The notes beneath the pieces were generated by a model. The model made no database searches. It saw nothing but the letters and a program-made list of their open reading frames with translations, and was not told the origin of the DNA. 64,000 bases of DNA, taken from assembly GCF_002101705.1 (NCBI RefSeq), contig NZ_LQPC01000047.1, forward strand, positions 62,001 through 126,000, given 5' to 3'. Source of the DNA: Mycolicibacterium iranicum (GTDB taxonomy: Bacteria > Actinomycetota > Actinomycetes > Mycobacteriales > Mycobacteriaceae). The position numbers and the translations under genes are program-made. This document shows, piece after piece, positions 7,998-16,372 of the stretch. The first letter of the stretch is position 1, and each line of letters begins with the position of its first letter.

Positions 7998-9350
7998 TCA
8001 CAGCGCGTTGTAGCGGCGCAGCGCCTCGACGCGCTCCTGCTTGTGATCGACGATCGGCTGGGGGTAGTCGTCGGGCCGATCGCGATCGAGGTTGTGCACA
8101 TCCTCGACGTCGCGCAGCTCCGGGACCCAGCGCTTCACGTAGTCGCCGGATGGGTCGAACTTCTTGCCCTGCGTCGTCGGGTTGAACACACGGAAATACG
8201 GCGCTGCGTCGGTGCCGCACCCGGCCGCCCACTGCCAGCCGTGCTGGTTGTTGGCCATGTCGCCGTCGACGAGTTGGTCGAGGAACCAGCGGGCACCCCA
8301 CTGCCATGGCAGGTGCAGGTCCTTGACAAGGAACGACGCCACGATCATCCGCACCCGGTTGTGCATGAAGCCGGTCTCGGCGAGCTGGCGCATCCCGGCA
8401 TCGACGATGGGGAAGCCCGTCTTGCCCGCCTTCCAGGCCTCGAACGATTTCTGCGCCTCGCGCCCGTCGTCGACCTCGATGGCGTCGAACGCGGTGTTCC
8501 AGTTCCACCACGTGCTGCGGGGCCATTCGTGGACCACCGATGCGTAGAAGTCCCGGAACGCGAGCTCGCGCAGATACGTCTGGGCGCCCGTCCCGCGGCC
8601 CAGATCCGCCGCCAGAGTGCGTGGGTGAATGGTGCCGAACTTCAGGTGCGCCGACATCCGGCTGGTGCCGTCGAGGTCTGGCCGGTTGCGGTCGTCGCCG
8701 TAGTCGGCCAGCCCGTCCTCGACGAAGTCGGCCCATTGTCTACGTGCCCCGGACTCGCCTGCGGGGCGGTCGAGTTCGACACCCAGATCGGGGATTTCGA
8801 CGGCCCGCACCCCCTTCACATCGCCCGGGTCGATCCACCGCGCCGACTTCTTCCCCGATTCAGCGGGCTTGCGCCAGCCGTGCTTGCGCCACGCGTCGTA
8901 GAACGGGGTGAACACCTTGTACGGGCTGCCGTCGCCCTTCGTGACGCGGCCGGGTGACACCAGGTAGGGCGAACCCGTTGCGACCAGCTCGACCTCGCCC
9001 GACTTCCGTCCGTCGCCCTGAAGCGCCTCGCGCACGGCGTCGTCGCGGCGGCGGCCGTACGGCAGGTGCTCCTCGGAGATGTGAACCGAGCCGGCCCCGA
9101 TGGCTTTCGCGAGCTTCGGGATCACCGACTTCGCGTCACCGCGGGCGACGAGAAGCCGCCCATCCAGGCTGTCCTGCAGGTCGCGAAGTGCGTCGTAGAG
9201 GTATTGGAGCCGCCGCTTGCCGGACGACGCCTTCAGTGTCGGGTCCAGGACGTAGCAGGCAAGCACCTCGCCGTCGTCCTCGGCGGCGGCCAGCAGCGCG
9301 GGCTGATCGGCGAGCCGTAGATCGCGGCGAAACCACAGGACGGCGGGCAT
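7998..9350 (-). CDS. phr: Deoxyribodipyrimidine photolyase (class I)
   Basis: A 450-residue DNA repair enzyme that uses light to split cyclobutane pyrimidine dimers. The N-terminal antenna domain begins VLWFRRDLRLADQPAL. The C-terminal FAD domain carries LRELAFRDFYASVVHEWP, KTGFPIVDAGMRQL, MHNRVRMIVASFL and WQWAAGCGTDAAPYFRVFNP, all class I signatures. The start MPAVLWFRR at 9350 puts the first strand at the expected place; a 16-residue upstream extension is unlikely. The family could include cryptochromes, but the repair-enzyme residues look intact. It converges with the SDR gene and stands alone otherwise. Confidence 0.93.
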   Translation of the reverse strand: MPAVLWFRRDLRLADQPALLAAAEDDGEVLACYVLDPTLKASSGKRRLQYLYDALRDLQDSLDGRLLVARGDAKSVIPKLAKAIGAGSVHISEEHLPYGRRRDDAVREALQGDGRKSGEVELVATGSPYLVSPGRVTKGDGSPYKVFTPFYDAWRKHGWRKPAESGKKSARWIDPGDVKGVRAVEIPDLGVELDRPAGESGARRQWADFVEDGLADYGDDRNRPDLDGTSRMSAHLKFGTIHPRTLAADLGRGTGAQTYLRELAFRDFYASVVHEWPRSTWWNWNTAFDAIEVDDGREAQKSFEAWKAGKTGFPIVDAGMRQLAETGFMHNRVRMIVASFLVKDLHLPWQWGARWFLDQLVDGDMANNQHGWQWAAGCGTDAAPYFRVFNPTTQGKKFDPSGDYVKRWVPELRDVEDVHNLDRDRPDDYPQPIVDHKQERVEALRRYNAL

Positions 9351-9522
9351 GGCATTGATGCTGCCCGCTATCTGCGATCGAGAAACAGGGGCACGCAAAA
9401 TCTGACGAAAGGTTCATGCCTGTGCAGGTCTGGTCGGGCGCGACATTCCTCGACACGGCACGTCGAGATGTTCGCGGAGAAGGTCACCGCCAAGGTCAGG
9501 CTTTGAGATACCAACGAGAGAC

Positions 9523-9565
9523 GAGGATCCCCCGTACAGCCGGGGGAGGTGTACGGGGGATCCTC
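9523..9565 (-). terminator. Strong hairpin downstream of the fasciclin genes
   Basis: A perfect 15-base stem (GAGGATCCCCCGTAC at 9523-9537, reverse complement at 9551-9565) with a 13-base loop lies 16 bases after the stop of the secreted fasciclin gene. No clear U-tract follows. Such GC-rich hairpins are the common form of terminator in mycobacteria. The rest of 9351-9522, upstream of the photolyase start, holds nothing else recognised. Confidence 0.65.
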
Positions 9566-9581
9566 TGTCAGGGAGCCGCGG

Positions 9582-10166
9582 CTAGGCCGTCGGCGGCATC
9601 AGCACAGTGTCGATCAGGTAGACCGTCGCATTCGCGGTCTGGACCCCTCCGCACACCACCGATGCGTTGTTGACCATCAGATGGTCGGGCGTACCGGTCA
9701 CATTGACCTTCGCGCCCTGCACCGTCGCGTGCTCGCCGACGACGGCGTCAGGCGCTGCCTGACCGGGGACCACATGGTAGGTCAGGATGTTGGTCAGCAA
9801 CTCCGAGTTCGTCTTCAGCGTCTCGATGGTCGCAGGATCGATCTTCGCGAACGCCTCATCCGTCGGGGCGAAGATCGTGAACTCGGCCCCGTTGAGCGTG
9901 TCCACGAGATTGACGTTCGGATTCAGCTGGCCGGAAACGGCTTTGGTGAGTGTGGTGAGCAGCGGGTTGTTCGCCGCGGCGGTCGCCACCGGAGCCATCG
10001 CCATACCCTGGACCGACCCCGGGCCCTCCGGAACCTGCTGCACGTAGGCCGCGCAGCCCGGCCCGACAGGGGCGGCCGAAGCCGTGCCCGCCACCCCGAG
10101 CGAGAGCCCGGCTACCGCGGCTGCTGCGAAACCAGCTCCGAGACAACGCTTTACAGAAACATTCAT
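9582..10166 (-). CDS. Secreted fasciclin-domain protein, MPT70-like
   Basis: A 194-residue protein with a Sec signal peptide (VKRCLGAGFAAAAVAGLSLG, predicted cleavage after GTASA) and one C-terminal FAS1 domain (SGQLNPNVNLVDTLNGAEF, IFAPTDEAFAKI, LTYHVVPGQAAPDAVVG). FAS1 domains mediate adhesion. MPT70 is a major secreted antigen in the M. tuberculosis complex. The ATG at 10166 is chosen because AAAGGA lies about nine bases upstream; a TTG two codons earlier is less likely. The FAS1 domain is almost the same as in the lipoprotein encoded 41 bases upstream, so the pair arose by tandem duplication. Two cysteines flank the domain (GPGCAAY, VVCGGV) and could form a disulfide. Confidence 0.9.
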   Translation of the reverse strand: MNVSVKRCLGAGFAAAAVAGLSLGVAGTASAAPVGPGCAAYVQQVPEGPGSVQGMAMAPVATAAANNPLLTTLTKAVSGQLNPNVNLVDTLNGAEFTIFAPTDEAFAKIDPATIETLKTNSELLTNILTYHVVPGQAAPDAVVGEHATVQGAKVNVTGTPDHLMVNNASVVCGGVQTANATVYLIDTVLMPPTA

Positions 10167-10207
10167 GATCAATTTCCTTTCGTGTCGGTGTTGGTGTGTG
10201 AGGAGAA

Positions 10208-10891
10208 TCAGCTGGCCGGCGGCATCAGCACGGTGTCGATCATGTAGACGGTCGCGTTGGCGGTCTTGACGCCGCCGCAGACCAGTCCGGCGTCGTTGAC
10301 CTTGAGGTCGTTCCCGGCGCCGGTCACCGTCAGAGGCGCACCCTGGACGGTGGTGTGCTCCCCGGCCACTGCGTCGGGCGCGGCCTGTCCCGGAACGACG
10401 TGGTAGGTCAGGATGCTCGTCAACAGATCAGAGTCGGTCTTGAGCGTCTCCAGCGTGGCCGCGTCGATCTTGGCGAACGCGTCGTTGGTCGGTGCGAACA
10501 CGGTGAATTCGCCCCCGTTGAGGGTGTCGACGAGGTTGACGTTGGGATTGAGCTGACCGGACAGCGCCTGCGTCAAAGTGGTGAGCTGCGGGTTGTTCGA
10601 CGCGGCGACAGTCACCGGATCCATCGCCATGCCTGCCACCGAACCGGGACCCTCGGGCACCTGCTCGGCGTATGCCGCGCATCCACTGCCGATCAGGTTG
10701 GCGGCGGGGTCTGCAGCCGGGGCCGACGTCGTCGTCGTCTCCGAGCCGGTAGCTGATTCGACGGCCGACTCGGCCGCACTCGTCGCGGAGGAAGCGGTGC
10801 TGGCAGCCTCTTCGCTCGAACAGGCGGCGGCGCCGAAAATGGCGAGCGCAGCGAGTCCGGCCGCGGCAGTCGTCTTCCGGTGGTTCGTCAT
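10208..10891 (-). CDS. Fasciclin-domain lipoprotein, MPT83-like
   Basis: A 227-residue lipoprotein. The N-terminus has a lipobox (LAIFGAAAC) and then a Ser/Thr/Ala/Glu-rich linker of about 45 residues, which would lift the single FAS1 domain away from the membrane. The domain carries LNPNVNLVDTLNGGEF, VFAPTNDAFAKI and ILTYHVVPGQAAPDAVAG. This is the layout of MPT83. The start MTNHRK at 10891 has GAGGAA six bases upstream; a start two codons earlier has no spacing for it. In M. tuberculosis dipZ separates mpt83 and mpt70; here the two lie side by side. A SigK-like promoter candidate lies at 10954-10980. Confidence 0.9.
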   Translation of the reverse strand: MTNHRKTTAAAGLAALAIFGAAACSSEEAASTASSATSAAESAVESATGSETTTTSAPAADPAANLIGSGCAAYAEQVPEGPGSVAGMAMDPVTVAASNNPQLTTLTQALSGQLNPNVNLVDTLNGGEFTVFAPTNDAFAKIDAATLETLKTDSDLLTSILTYHVVPGQAAPDAVAGEHTTVQGAPLTVTGAGNDLKVNDAGLVCGGVKTANATVYMIDTVLMPPAS

Positions 10892-10953
10892 CTTCATTTC
10901 CTCATCCCTTCGTGTACGGACACCGTTGCCCGCACTCAGTTGGCACACGGGTG

Positions 10954-10980
10954 ATTCCCAGCCGGGACCCGTTTGGATGG
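10954..10980 (-). promoter_or_regulatory. Candidate SigK-type promoter of the fasciclin pair
   Basis: Read on the minus strand, CCATCC (10980-10975) is followed after 15 bases by GGGAAT (10959-10954), 63 bases before the lipoprotein start. From memory, the mycobacterial SigK consensus is CCATCC at -35 and CCGAAT at -10, and SigK controls mpt83 and mpt70. The -35 match is exact; the -10 differs at two bases and the spacer is short. It overlaps the upstream region of dxr on the other strand. Confidence 0.35.
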
Positions 10981-11035
10981 GTCGAAACCGTTGGCGTCAT
11001 ACACACGTCACATCCTGGGGCGGCACAATGAACGC

Positions 11036-12199
11036 GTGACGGACAGGCGGCGCGTACTGATCCTGGGAAGCACGGGCTCCATCGGCACCCAGGCGCTCGA
11101 GGTCATCGCGGCCAACCCGGACCGCTTCGAGGTGGTCGGGCTCGCCGCCGGTGGCGGTAACCCTGAGCTGCTGGCGCGGCAGCGCGCCCAGACCGGCGTG
11201 ACACGGGTCGCGGTTGCAGACGAGGCCGCCGCGATTGCCGTCGGCGACGTCACCTACTCGGGTCCGGATGCGGTGACCCACCTCGTCGAGGACACCGAGG
11301 CAGATGTCGTCCTCAACGCGCTCGTCGGGGCGCTGGGCCTCAAACCCACGCTGGCCGCGTTGGCCACCGGCGCCCGGCTCGCCCTCGCCAATAAAGAGTC
11401 CCTGGTTGCCGGCGGACCGCTGGTACAGAAGGCAGCTGCACCCGGCCAGATCGTGCCCGTGGACTCTGAGCACTCCGCCCTCGCTCAGTGCCTGCGTGGG
11501 GGCAGTGCCGACGAGGTCGCCAAGCTCGTCCTCACCGCCTCCGGAGGCCCGTTCCGCGGTTGGACCGCCGAACAGCTCGACGACGTCACCCCCGAGCAGG
11601 CCGGCACGCATCCCACCTGGTCGATGGGGCCGATGAACACGCTGAACTCAGCGTCGCTGGTCAACAAGGGGTTGGAGTTGATCGAGACGCACCTGCTGTT
11701 CGGTGTCGACTATGACCGGATCGACGTCGTTGTCCACCCGCAGTCAATCGTCCACTCGATGGTGACGTTCACCGATGGCTCCACGCTCGCCCAGGCGAGC
11801 CCACCCGACATGAAGTTGCCCATCGCCCTGGCGCTCGGCTGGCCGTCTCGCGTCTCCGGCGCGGCGTTGGCCTGCGATTTCGCCACGGCGTCGCGGTGGG
11901 ATTTCGAGCCACTGGATGATGACGTTTTCCCGGCGGTGGCGCTGGCGCGCGAGGCGGGCCGGGCCGGTGGTTGCCTGACCGCCATCTACAACGCGGCGAA
12001 CGAGGAAGCCGCCGCGGCGTTCCTCGCCGGGCGGATCCGATTCTCCGCGATTGTGCGCACAGTTGCTCACGTGCTGCGCGCTGCCGACCAGTGGGCCGCC
12101 GAACCAGCTACCGTGGAAGACGTACTCGACGCTCAAGACTGGGCCCGTGACCGGGCCCGCAGCGCGGTCGAGGCCGAACCCGCAGGTAGCAGAAGTTAG
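11036..12199 (+). CDS. dxr: 1-deoxy-D-xylulose-5-phosphate reductoisomerase
   Basis: A 387-residue enzyme of the MEP isoprenoid pathway that converts DXP to 2-C-methyl-D-erythritol 4-phosphate with NADPH. Visible: the nucleotide loop LGSTGSIGTQ near the N-terminus, LANKESLVAGG, the metal-binding VDSEHSA, the flexible-loop region around SMGPMNTLNSASLVNKG, and the C-terminal AIYNAANEEAAAAFL. The GTG at 11036 gives the standard N-terminus (VTDRRRVLILGS); longer readings add non-homologous residues. It heads a conserved run with rip1 (14 bases downstream) and ispG, so two MEP-pathway genes bracket a membrane protease. Confidence 0.97.
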   Translation: MTDRRRVLILGSTGSIGTQALEVIAANPDRFEVVGLAAGGGNPELLARQRAQTGVTRVAVADEAAAIAVGDVTYSGPDAVTHLVEDTEADVVLNALVGALGLKPTLAALATGARLALANKESLVAGGPLVQKAAAPGQIVPVDSEHSALAQCLRGGSADEVAKLVLTASGGPFRGWTAEQLDDVTPEQAGTHPTWSMGPMNTLNSASLVNKGLELIETHLLFGVDYDRIDVVVHPQSIVHSMVTFTDGSTLAQASPPDMKLPIALALGWPSRVSGAALACDFATASRWDFEPLDDDVFPAVALAREAGRAGGCLTAIYNAANEEAAAAFLAGRIRFSAIVRTVAHVLRAADQWAAEPATVEDVLDAQDWARDRARSAVEAEPAGSRS

Positions 12200-12213
12200 G
12201 ACTGGCCGCCACG

Positions 12214-13452
12214 ATGATGTACGTGCTTGGCGTGACGCTGTTCGCGCTCGCCATCCTGGTCTCTGTGGCCTTGCACGAATGCGGCCACATGTGGGTGGCC
12301 CGCGCGACAGGGATGAAGGTTCGCCGCTACTTCGTCGGGTTCGGCCCCACGCTGTGGTCCACCTGGCGGCCGAACAGGTTGGGTCAGACCGAGTACGGCA
12401 TAAAGGCCATTCCTCTCGGCGGGTTCTGCGACATCGCGGGCATGACCGCGGTCGAGGAACTCGATCCCGAAGACCGGCCCTATGCGATGTACCGGCAGAA
12501 GACGTGGAAGCGCGTGGCGGTGCTGTTCGCCGGGCCTGCAATGAACTTCATCATCGGTCTTGTCCTTATCTACGCGATCGCCATCATCTGGGGACTGCCC
12601 AACATCAAGGCTCCGACCACCGCGGTGGTCGGGGAGACGTCGTGCATCAAATCCGAGGTCACCGAGGGACAGTTGGGCGACTGCATCGCCAACAGTCCCG
12701 CGGCGGCGGCCGGCATCCAGGCCAACGACGTCATCACCAAGGTCGGCGACACCGAGGTCGCGACGTTCGACGCGCTCGTCGAGGCTGTGCGGGCGCAGAA
12801 CGGTCCGACGACGCTCACCGTGCAGCGCGACGAGAACGGTCAGGTGCGCGAGTTCACCACGACCGTCGTCGTCACCCCCAGCCAGCGGTTCGTGGCGGGA
12901 CAGGACGGCGGACCGGCCGTCCCCGCCGAAGTCGGCAGCATCGGCGTCACCGCCGCTCAGTTCGGGCCGACGCAGTACAACGCGCTGACCGCGGTACCGG
13001 GCACGTTCGTGTTCACCGGAGACCTCGCCGTCGAACTCGGCAAGGCCATCGTGAAGATCCCGACGAAGATCGGTGCGCTCGTGCACTCCATCACGGGCGG
13101 CGAACGCGATCCGGAGACGCCCATCAGCGTTGTCGGGGCCTCTCGTATCGGCGGCGAAACCGTCGAGCACGGGATCTGGGTGGCGTTCTGGTTCTTCCTG
13201 GCCCAGTTGAACTTCGTGCTGGGCGCGGTCAACCTGATCCCGTTGCTTCCGCTCGACGGCGGGCACATCGCGATCGCACTGTACGAGAAGGTCCGCAACA
13301 TGTTCCGTCAAGCGCGCGGCAAAGTGGCCGGCGCTCCCGTCAACTACCTCAAGCTGATGCCCCTCACGTATGTCGTGATCATCGTGATGGTGGGCTTCAC
13401 GCTGCTTACCGTGACAGCAGACGTGATCAATCCGATCACGTTGTTCCAGTAG
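12214..13452 (+). CDS. rip1: Site-2 intramembrane metalloprotease Rip1 (RseP family)
   Basis: A 412-residue membrane protease that cleaves anti-sigma factors and other membrane substrates in regulated intramembrane proteolysis. The zinc motif HECGH is at residues 21-25 inside the first helix. A PDZ domain occupies about residues 150-240 (NSPAAAAGIQANDVITKVGD). The third zinc ligand lies in LIPLLPLDGGHIAIA. Hydrophobic helices also lie near 110-130, 320-345 and at the C-terminus. The order dxr-rip1-ispG is the same as in M. tuberculosis. In that species Rip1 processes the anti-sigma factors RskA, RslA and RsmA, which links it to the SigK-dependent fasciclin genes nearby. Confidence 0.96.
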   Translation: MMYVLGVTLFALAILVSVALHECGHMWVARATGMKVRRYFVGFGPTLWSTWRPNRLGQTEYGIKAIPLGGFCDIAGMTAVEELDPEDRPYAMYRQKTWKRVAVLFAGPAMNFIIGLVLIYAIAIIWGLPNIKAPTTAVVGETSCIKSEVTEGQLGDCIANSPAAAAGIQANDVITKVGDTEVATFDALVEAVRAQNGPTTLTVQRDENGQVREFTTTVVVTPSQRFVAGQDGGPAVPAEVGSIGVTAAQFGPTQYNALTAVPGTFVFTGDLAVELGKAIVKIPTKIGALVHSITGGERDPETPISVVGASRIGGETVEHGIWVAFWFFLAQLNFVLGAVNLIPLLPLDGGHIAIALYEKVRNMFRQARGKVAGAPVNYLKLMPLTYVVIIVMVGFTLLTVTADVINPITLFQ

Positions 13453-13463
13453 GAGACTCCGAA

Positions 13464-14630
13464 GTGACCTCTATCGGTCTTGGAATGCCTGCGCCGCCCG
13501 CGCCCGTTCTGGCACCCCGTCGCAAGACCCGTCAGCTGATGGTGGGCGATGTCGGGGTCGGCAGCGACCACCCCATCTCGGTGCAGTCCATGTGCACCAC
13601 CAAAACTCACGACATCAACGCGACACTGCAGCAGATCGCCGAACTCACCGCGTCCGGATGCGACATCGTGCGCGTCGCCTGCCCTCGGCAGGAAGACGCC
13701 GATGCGCTACCTGTGATCGCCAAGAAGGCGAACATCCCGGTGATCGCCGACATCCATTTCCAGCCCAAGTACATCTTTGCCGCGATCGACGCCGGCTGCG
13801 CTGCCGTGCGCGTCAATCCCGGCAACATCAAAGAATTCGACGGCCGGGTCAAGGAGGTCGCCAAAGCGGCGGGCGACGCGGGCATTCCGATCCGCATCGG
13901 CGTCAACGCCGGCTCGCTCGACCCTCGCATCTTGAAGAAGTACGGCAAGGCCACCCCGGAGGCGCTCGTCGAATCGGCGCTGTGGGAGGCCTCGCTGTTC
14001 GAGGAGCACGGCTTCGGTGACATCAAGATCAGCGTCAAGCACAACGATCCGGTCATCATGGTCGCCGCTTATGAACAGCTGGCCGCGCAGTGCGACTATC
14101 CGCTGCATCTCGGCGTCACAGAGGCGGGCCCGGCGTTCCAGGGCACCATCAAGTCCGCGGTGGCTTTCGGCGCGCTGCTGTCCAAAGGCATCGGCGACAC
14201 CATCCGGGTGTCGCTGTCGGCGCCGCCCGCCGAAGAGGTCAAGGTGGGCAACCAGATACTGGAGTCGCTGAACCTGCGCCCGCGTGGTCTGGAGATCGTG
14301 TCGTGCCCGTCGTGCGGGCGGGCCCAGGTCGACGTGTACACGTTGGCCAACGAGGTGACTGCCGGCCTGGAGGGCATGGAGGTGCCGTTGCGCGTCGCCG
14401 TGATGGGCTGCGTCGTCAATGGGCCTGGCGAAGCCCGCGAAGCCGACCTCGGGGTGGCGTCCGGTAACGGCAAAGGACAGATCTTCGTCAAGGGCGAGGT
14501 CATCAAGACGGTGCCCGAGGCGCAGATTGTCGAGACCCTGATCGAAGAGGCTATGCGGCTCGCCTCCGAAATGGGCACGGCGCGAGGTTCCGATGATGTC
14601 ACCGGTTCGCCCGTTGTGACCGTAAGCTGA
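13464..14630 (+). CDS. ispG: 4-hydroxy-3-methylbut-2-enyl diphosphate synthase
   Basis: A 388-residue iron-sulfur enzyme (GcpE) that makes HMBPP from MEcPP in the MEP pathway. The TIM-barrel part shows ISVQSMCTTKTHD, DIVRVACPRQEDADAL and VIADIHFQPKY. The C-terminal [4Fe-4S] part shows SCPSCGRAQVD and MGCVVNGPGEAREADLG, giving three cysteines and the ligand Glu. The GTG at 13464 follows AGGAG by eight bases. A much longer open frame continues upstream through rip1 in another frame but is only an artefact of GC bias. The gene lies 11 bases after rip1 and is likely co-transcribed with it. Confidence 0.97.
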   Translation: MTSIGLGMPAPPAPVLAPRRKTRQLMVGDVGVGSDHPISVQSMCTTKTHDINATLQQIAELTASGCDIVRVACPRQEDADALPVIAKKANIPVIADIHFQPKYIFAAIDAGCAAVRVNPGNIKEFDGRVKEVAKAAGDAGIPIRIGVNAGSLDPRILKKYGKATPEALVESALWEASLFEEHGFGDIKISVKHNDPVIMVAAYEQLAAQCDYPLHLGVTEAGPAFQGTIKSAVAFGALLSKGIGDTIRVSLSAPPAEEVKVGNQILESLNLRPRGLEIVSCPSCGRAQVDVYTLANEVTAGLEGMEVPLRVAVMGCVVNGPGEAREADLGVASGNGKGQIFVKGEVIKTVPEAQIVETLIEEAMRLASEMGTARGSDDVTGSPVVTVS

Positions 14631-14634
14631 GACC

Positions 14635-14655
14635 TGGCCCCAGGGGGTGGGGCCA
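14635..14655 (+). terminator. Hairpin after ispG
   Basis: TGGCCCC (14635-14641) pairs with GGGGCCA (14649-14655) around a seven-base loop, five bases after the ispG stop. No U-run follows. It could end the dxr-rip1-ispG message, or weaken read-through into the GNAT gene 34 bases on. Confidence 0.45.
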
Positions 14656-14688
14656 TCCCCCTACGGGTCAGTCGCAGAAAGAGTCCAG

Positions 14689-15543
14689 ATGTCGGCTCCT
14701 CCGCTTTTTCGTCTCGTCGACGAACGAAGAGTGTCGGTGGTGCGCGACATCGTGGCGGTGCGGCAGGTTCTCGACGAGGATCCGGTCGCAGGCTGCATGG
14801 TCGCTTCCCGGGTCGCCGAGCACGGTATCGAGCCGTCCGCCATCGGCGGGGAACTGTGGACCCGTAGGCGCGCCACGGAATCTCTGTGCTTTGCCGGGGC
14901 CAACCTCATTCCGCTACGCGGTGGGCTCGGAGACCTGAATGCTTTCGCTGACAAAGCGATGAGCTCCGCTCGGCGCTGCTCGTCGCTCGTCGGTCGCGCC
15001 GAGCTTGTGCTCCCGATGTGGCAGCGGCTCGAGCCGGTCTGGGGTCCGGCGCGCGACGTTCGTGCGCATCAACCGTTGATGGCGTTGAACTCCGCGCCTG
15101 CGTGCGGCATCGACCCGGCTGTGCGTCAGGTGCGGATGGACGAACTCGACGCGTATCTGGTGGCGGCCATCGACATGTTCATCGGCGAGGTCGGCATCGA
15201 CCCGCGCATCGGCGACGGTGGGCGGGGCTACCGCCGCCGGGTCGCCGGGCTGATCGCTGCCGGCCGTGCGTGGGCCAGATTCGACCGTGGCGACGTCGTC
15301 TTCAAGGCCGAGGTCGGGTCGCAGTCTCCGGCGGTCGGCCAGATCCAAGGCGTGTGGGTGCATCCGGATCAGCGGGGCCGCGGCATCGGCACTGCCGGCA
15401 CCGCGGCTGTCGCGGCGGCGGTCGTCGGCGGCGGACGTATCGCGAGCCTGTACGTCAACAGCTTCAACACCGTCGCCAGGGCAACGTATGCGCGGATCGG
15501 TTTCACCGAGATCGCGTCATTTGCGACGGTCCTGCTGGACTGA
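14689..15543 (+). CDS. GNAT-family acetyltransferase (Rv2867c-like)
   Basis: A 284-residue protein with two parts: an N-terminal region of about 130 residues (LFRLVDERRVSVVRDIVAVR, LCFAGANLIPLRGG) and a C-terminal GNAT fold with the acetyl-CoA loop GVWVHPDQRGRGIGTAGTAA followed by ASLYVNSFNTVARATYARIG. It matches the conserved protein that follows ispG in mycobacteria. The acceptor is unknown. The ATG at 14689 gives MSAPPLFRL; an upstream start would overlap the hairpin after ispG. It is followed 26 bases later by another acetyltransferase-like gene. Confidence 0.85.
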   Translation: MSAPPLFRLVDERRVSVVRDIVAVRQVLDEDPVAGCMVASRVAEHGIEPSAIGGELWTRRRATESLCFAGANLIPLRGGLGDLNAFADKAMSSARRCSSLVGRAELVLPMWQRLEPVWGPARDVRAHQPLMALNSAPACGIDPAVRQVRMDELDAYLVAAIDMFIGEVGIDPRIGDGGRGYRRRVAGLIAAGRAWARFDRGDVVFKAEVGSQSPAVGQIQGVWVHPDQRGRGIGTAGTAAVAAAVVGGGRIASLYVNSFNTVARATYARIGFTEIASFATVLLD

Positions 15544-15569
15544 ACCAGCACTGCGCTTACTCTTCGGGT

Positions 15570-16247
15570 ATGACCTCCCAGGACGCGACCGCGGCGAGCC
15601 GCGAGATGGCTGCTGCGCTCGTCCATGCGATGGAACGCCGTCACGAGGTCCTCGACGCGGTTGTCGGGTCCGAAGACTACGACGCGGCGATCGAGTCGAT
15701 CGCCGCGCTGCTCGACACCTCCGAAGAAGCCGCCGAGGCCGTCCTTAGCCTGTCGTTCGACCGTCTCACCAAGGTGTCAAGGCGCCGCATCGCCGACGAG
15801 TTTCAAAACCTGGACCAGCAGGCGGGGTTGACGTTCACCCCATCGGAACAGACGCCGGGGTCGGCGCGTCGGCTGATCCTGCGGCCGTTCACTGCAGACG
15901 AAGACCGCGACATCTTCGCCGCGCGCACCGCCGACATGCAGTCGGCGGGCGACGGAACCGCGGCGCCGGCAGGCGATCTCGGTGACGAGATTCGCGATGC
16001 CGTGGCACGTGTCGCCGCGGAGGAGGCGGCCTGGCTGGTGGCCGAGGTCGGGTCGACGAAGGTGGGCATGGTGTTCGGCGAGCTGGTCGACGGCGAGGTC
16101 GGGGTGCGAATCTGGATCCACCCGGACCACCGCAAGCGGGGCTACGGCACTGCCGCGCTACGCGCCTCGCGCTCGGAGATGGCGGCCTATTTCCCGGCCG
16201 TGCCTTTGGTCGTGCGCGCGCCGGCCGCGGGCGCTTACGGGTCCTGA
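15570..16247 (+). CDS. GNAT-like protein with an N-terminal GyrA-like helical segment
   Basis: A 225-residue protein. Residues 15-85 (EVLDAVVGSEDYDAAIESIA, then LSLSFDRLTKVSRRRIADEF) follow the pattern of the coiled-coil end of DNA gyrase subunit A, where similar residues read ILDMxLRRLTxLERxKIxxE. The C-terminal half is GNAT-like, with WIHPDHRKRGYGTAALRASR matching the acetyl-CoA loop. I know of no established function for this combination. The domain could be a dimerisation device reused from GyrA or a chance resemblance between helical regions. The ATG at 15570 lies 26 bases after the preceding acetyltransferase gene, so the two may be co-transcribed. Confidence 0.75.
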   Translation: MTSQDATAASREMAAALVHAMERRHEVLDAVVGSEDYDAAIESIAALLDTSEEAAEAVLSLSFDRLTKVSRRRIADEFQNLDQQAGLTFTPSEQTPGSARRLILRPFTADEDRDIFAARTADMQSAGDGTAAPAGDLGDEIRDAVARVAAEEAAWLVAEVGSTKVGMVFGELVDGEVGVRIWIHPDHRKRGYGTAALRASRSEMAAYFPAVPLVVRAPAAGAYGS

Positions 16248-16372
16248 CGGACGCCGAAATCCACCTTTTGCGGACGGTTACTCGCACTTCGTTCGCAAAT
16301 GGAGGATCTCGGTGTGACCGGGTCGGTGCGCCTCCGCCCACTGGAGGTCTCGCCTTCGTAACATCTGCCTCA

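Noticed and set aside
12051..13463. Long upstream extension of the ispG frame through rip1
   Set aside because: It lies in another frame over a clear rip1 gene and reads as Arg/His-rich sequence without family features. It is a product of GC-biased codons.
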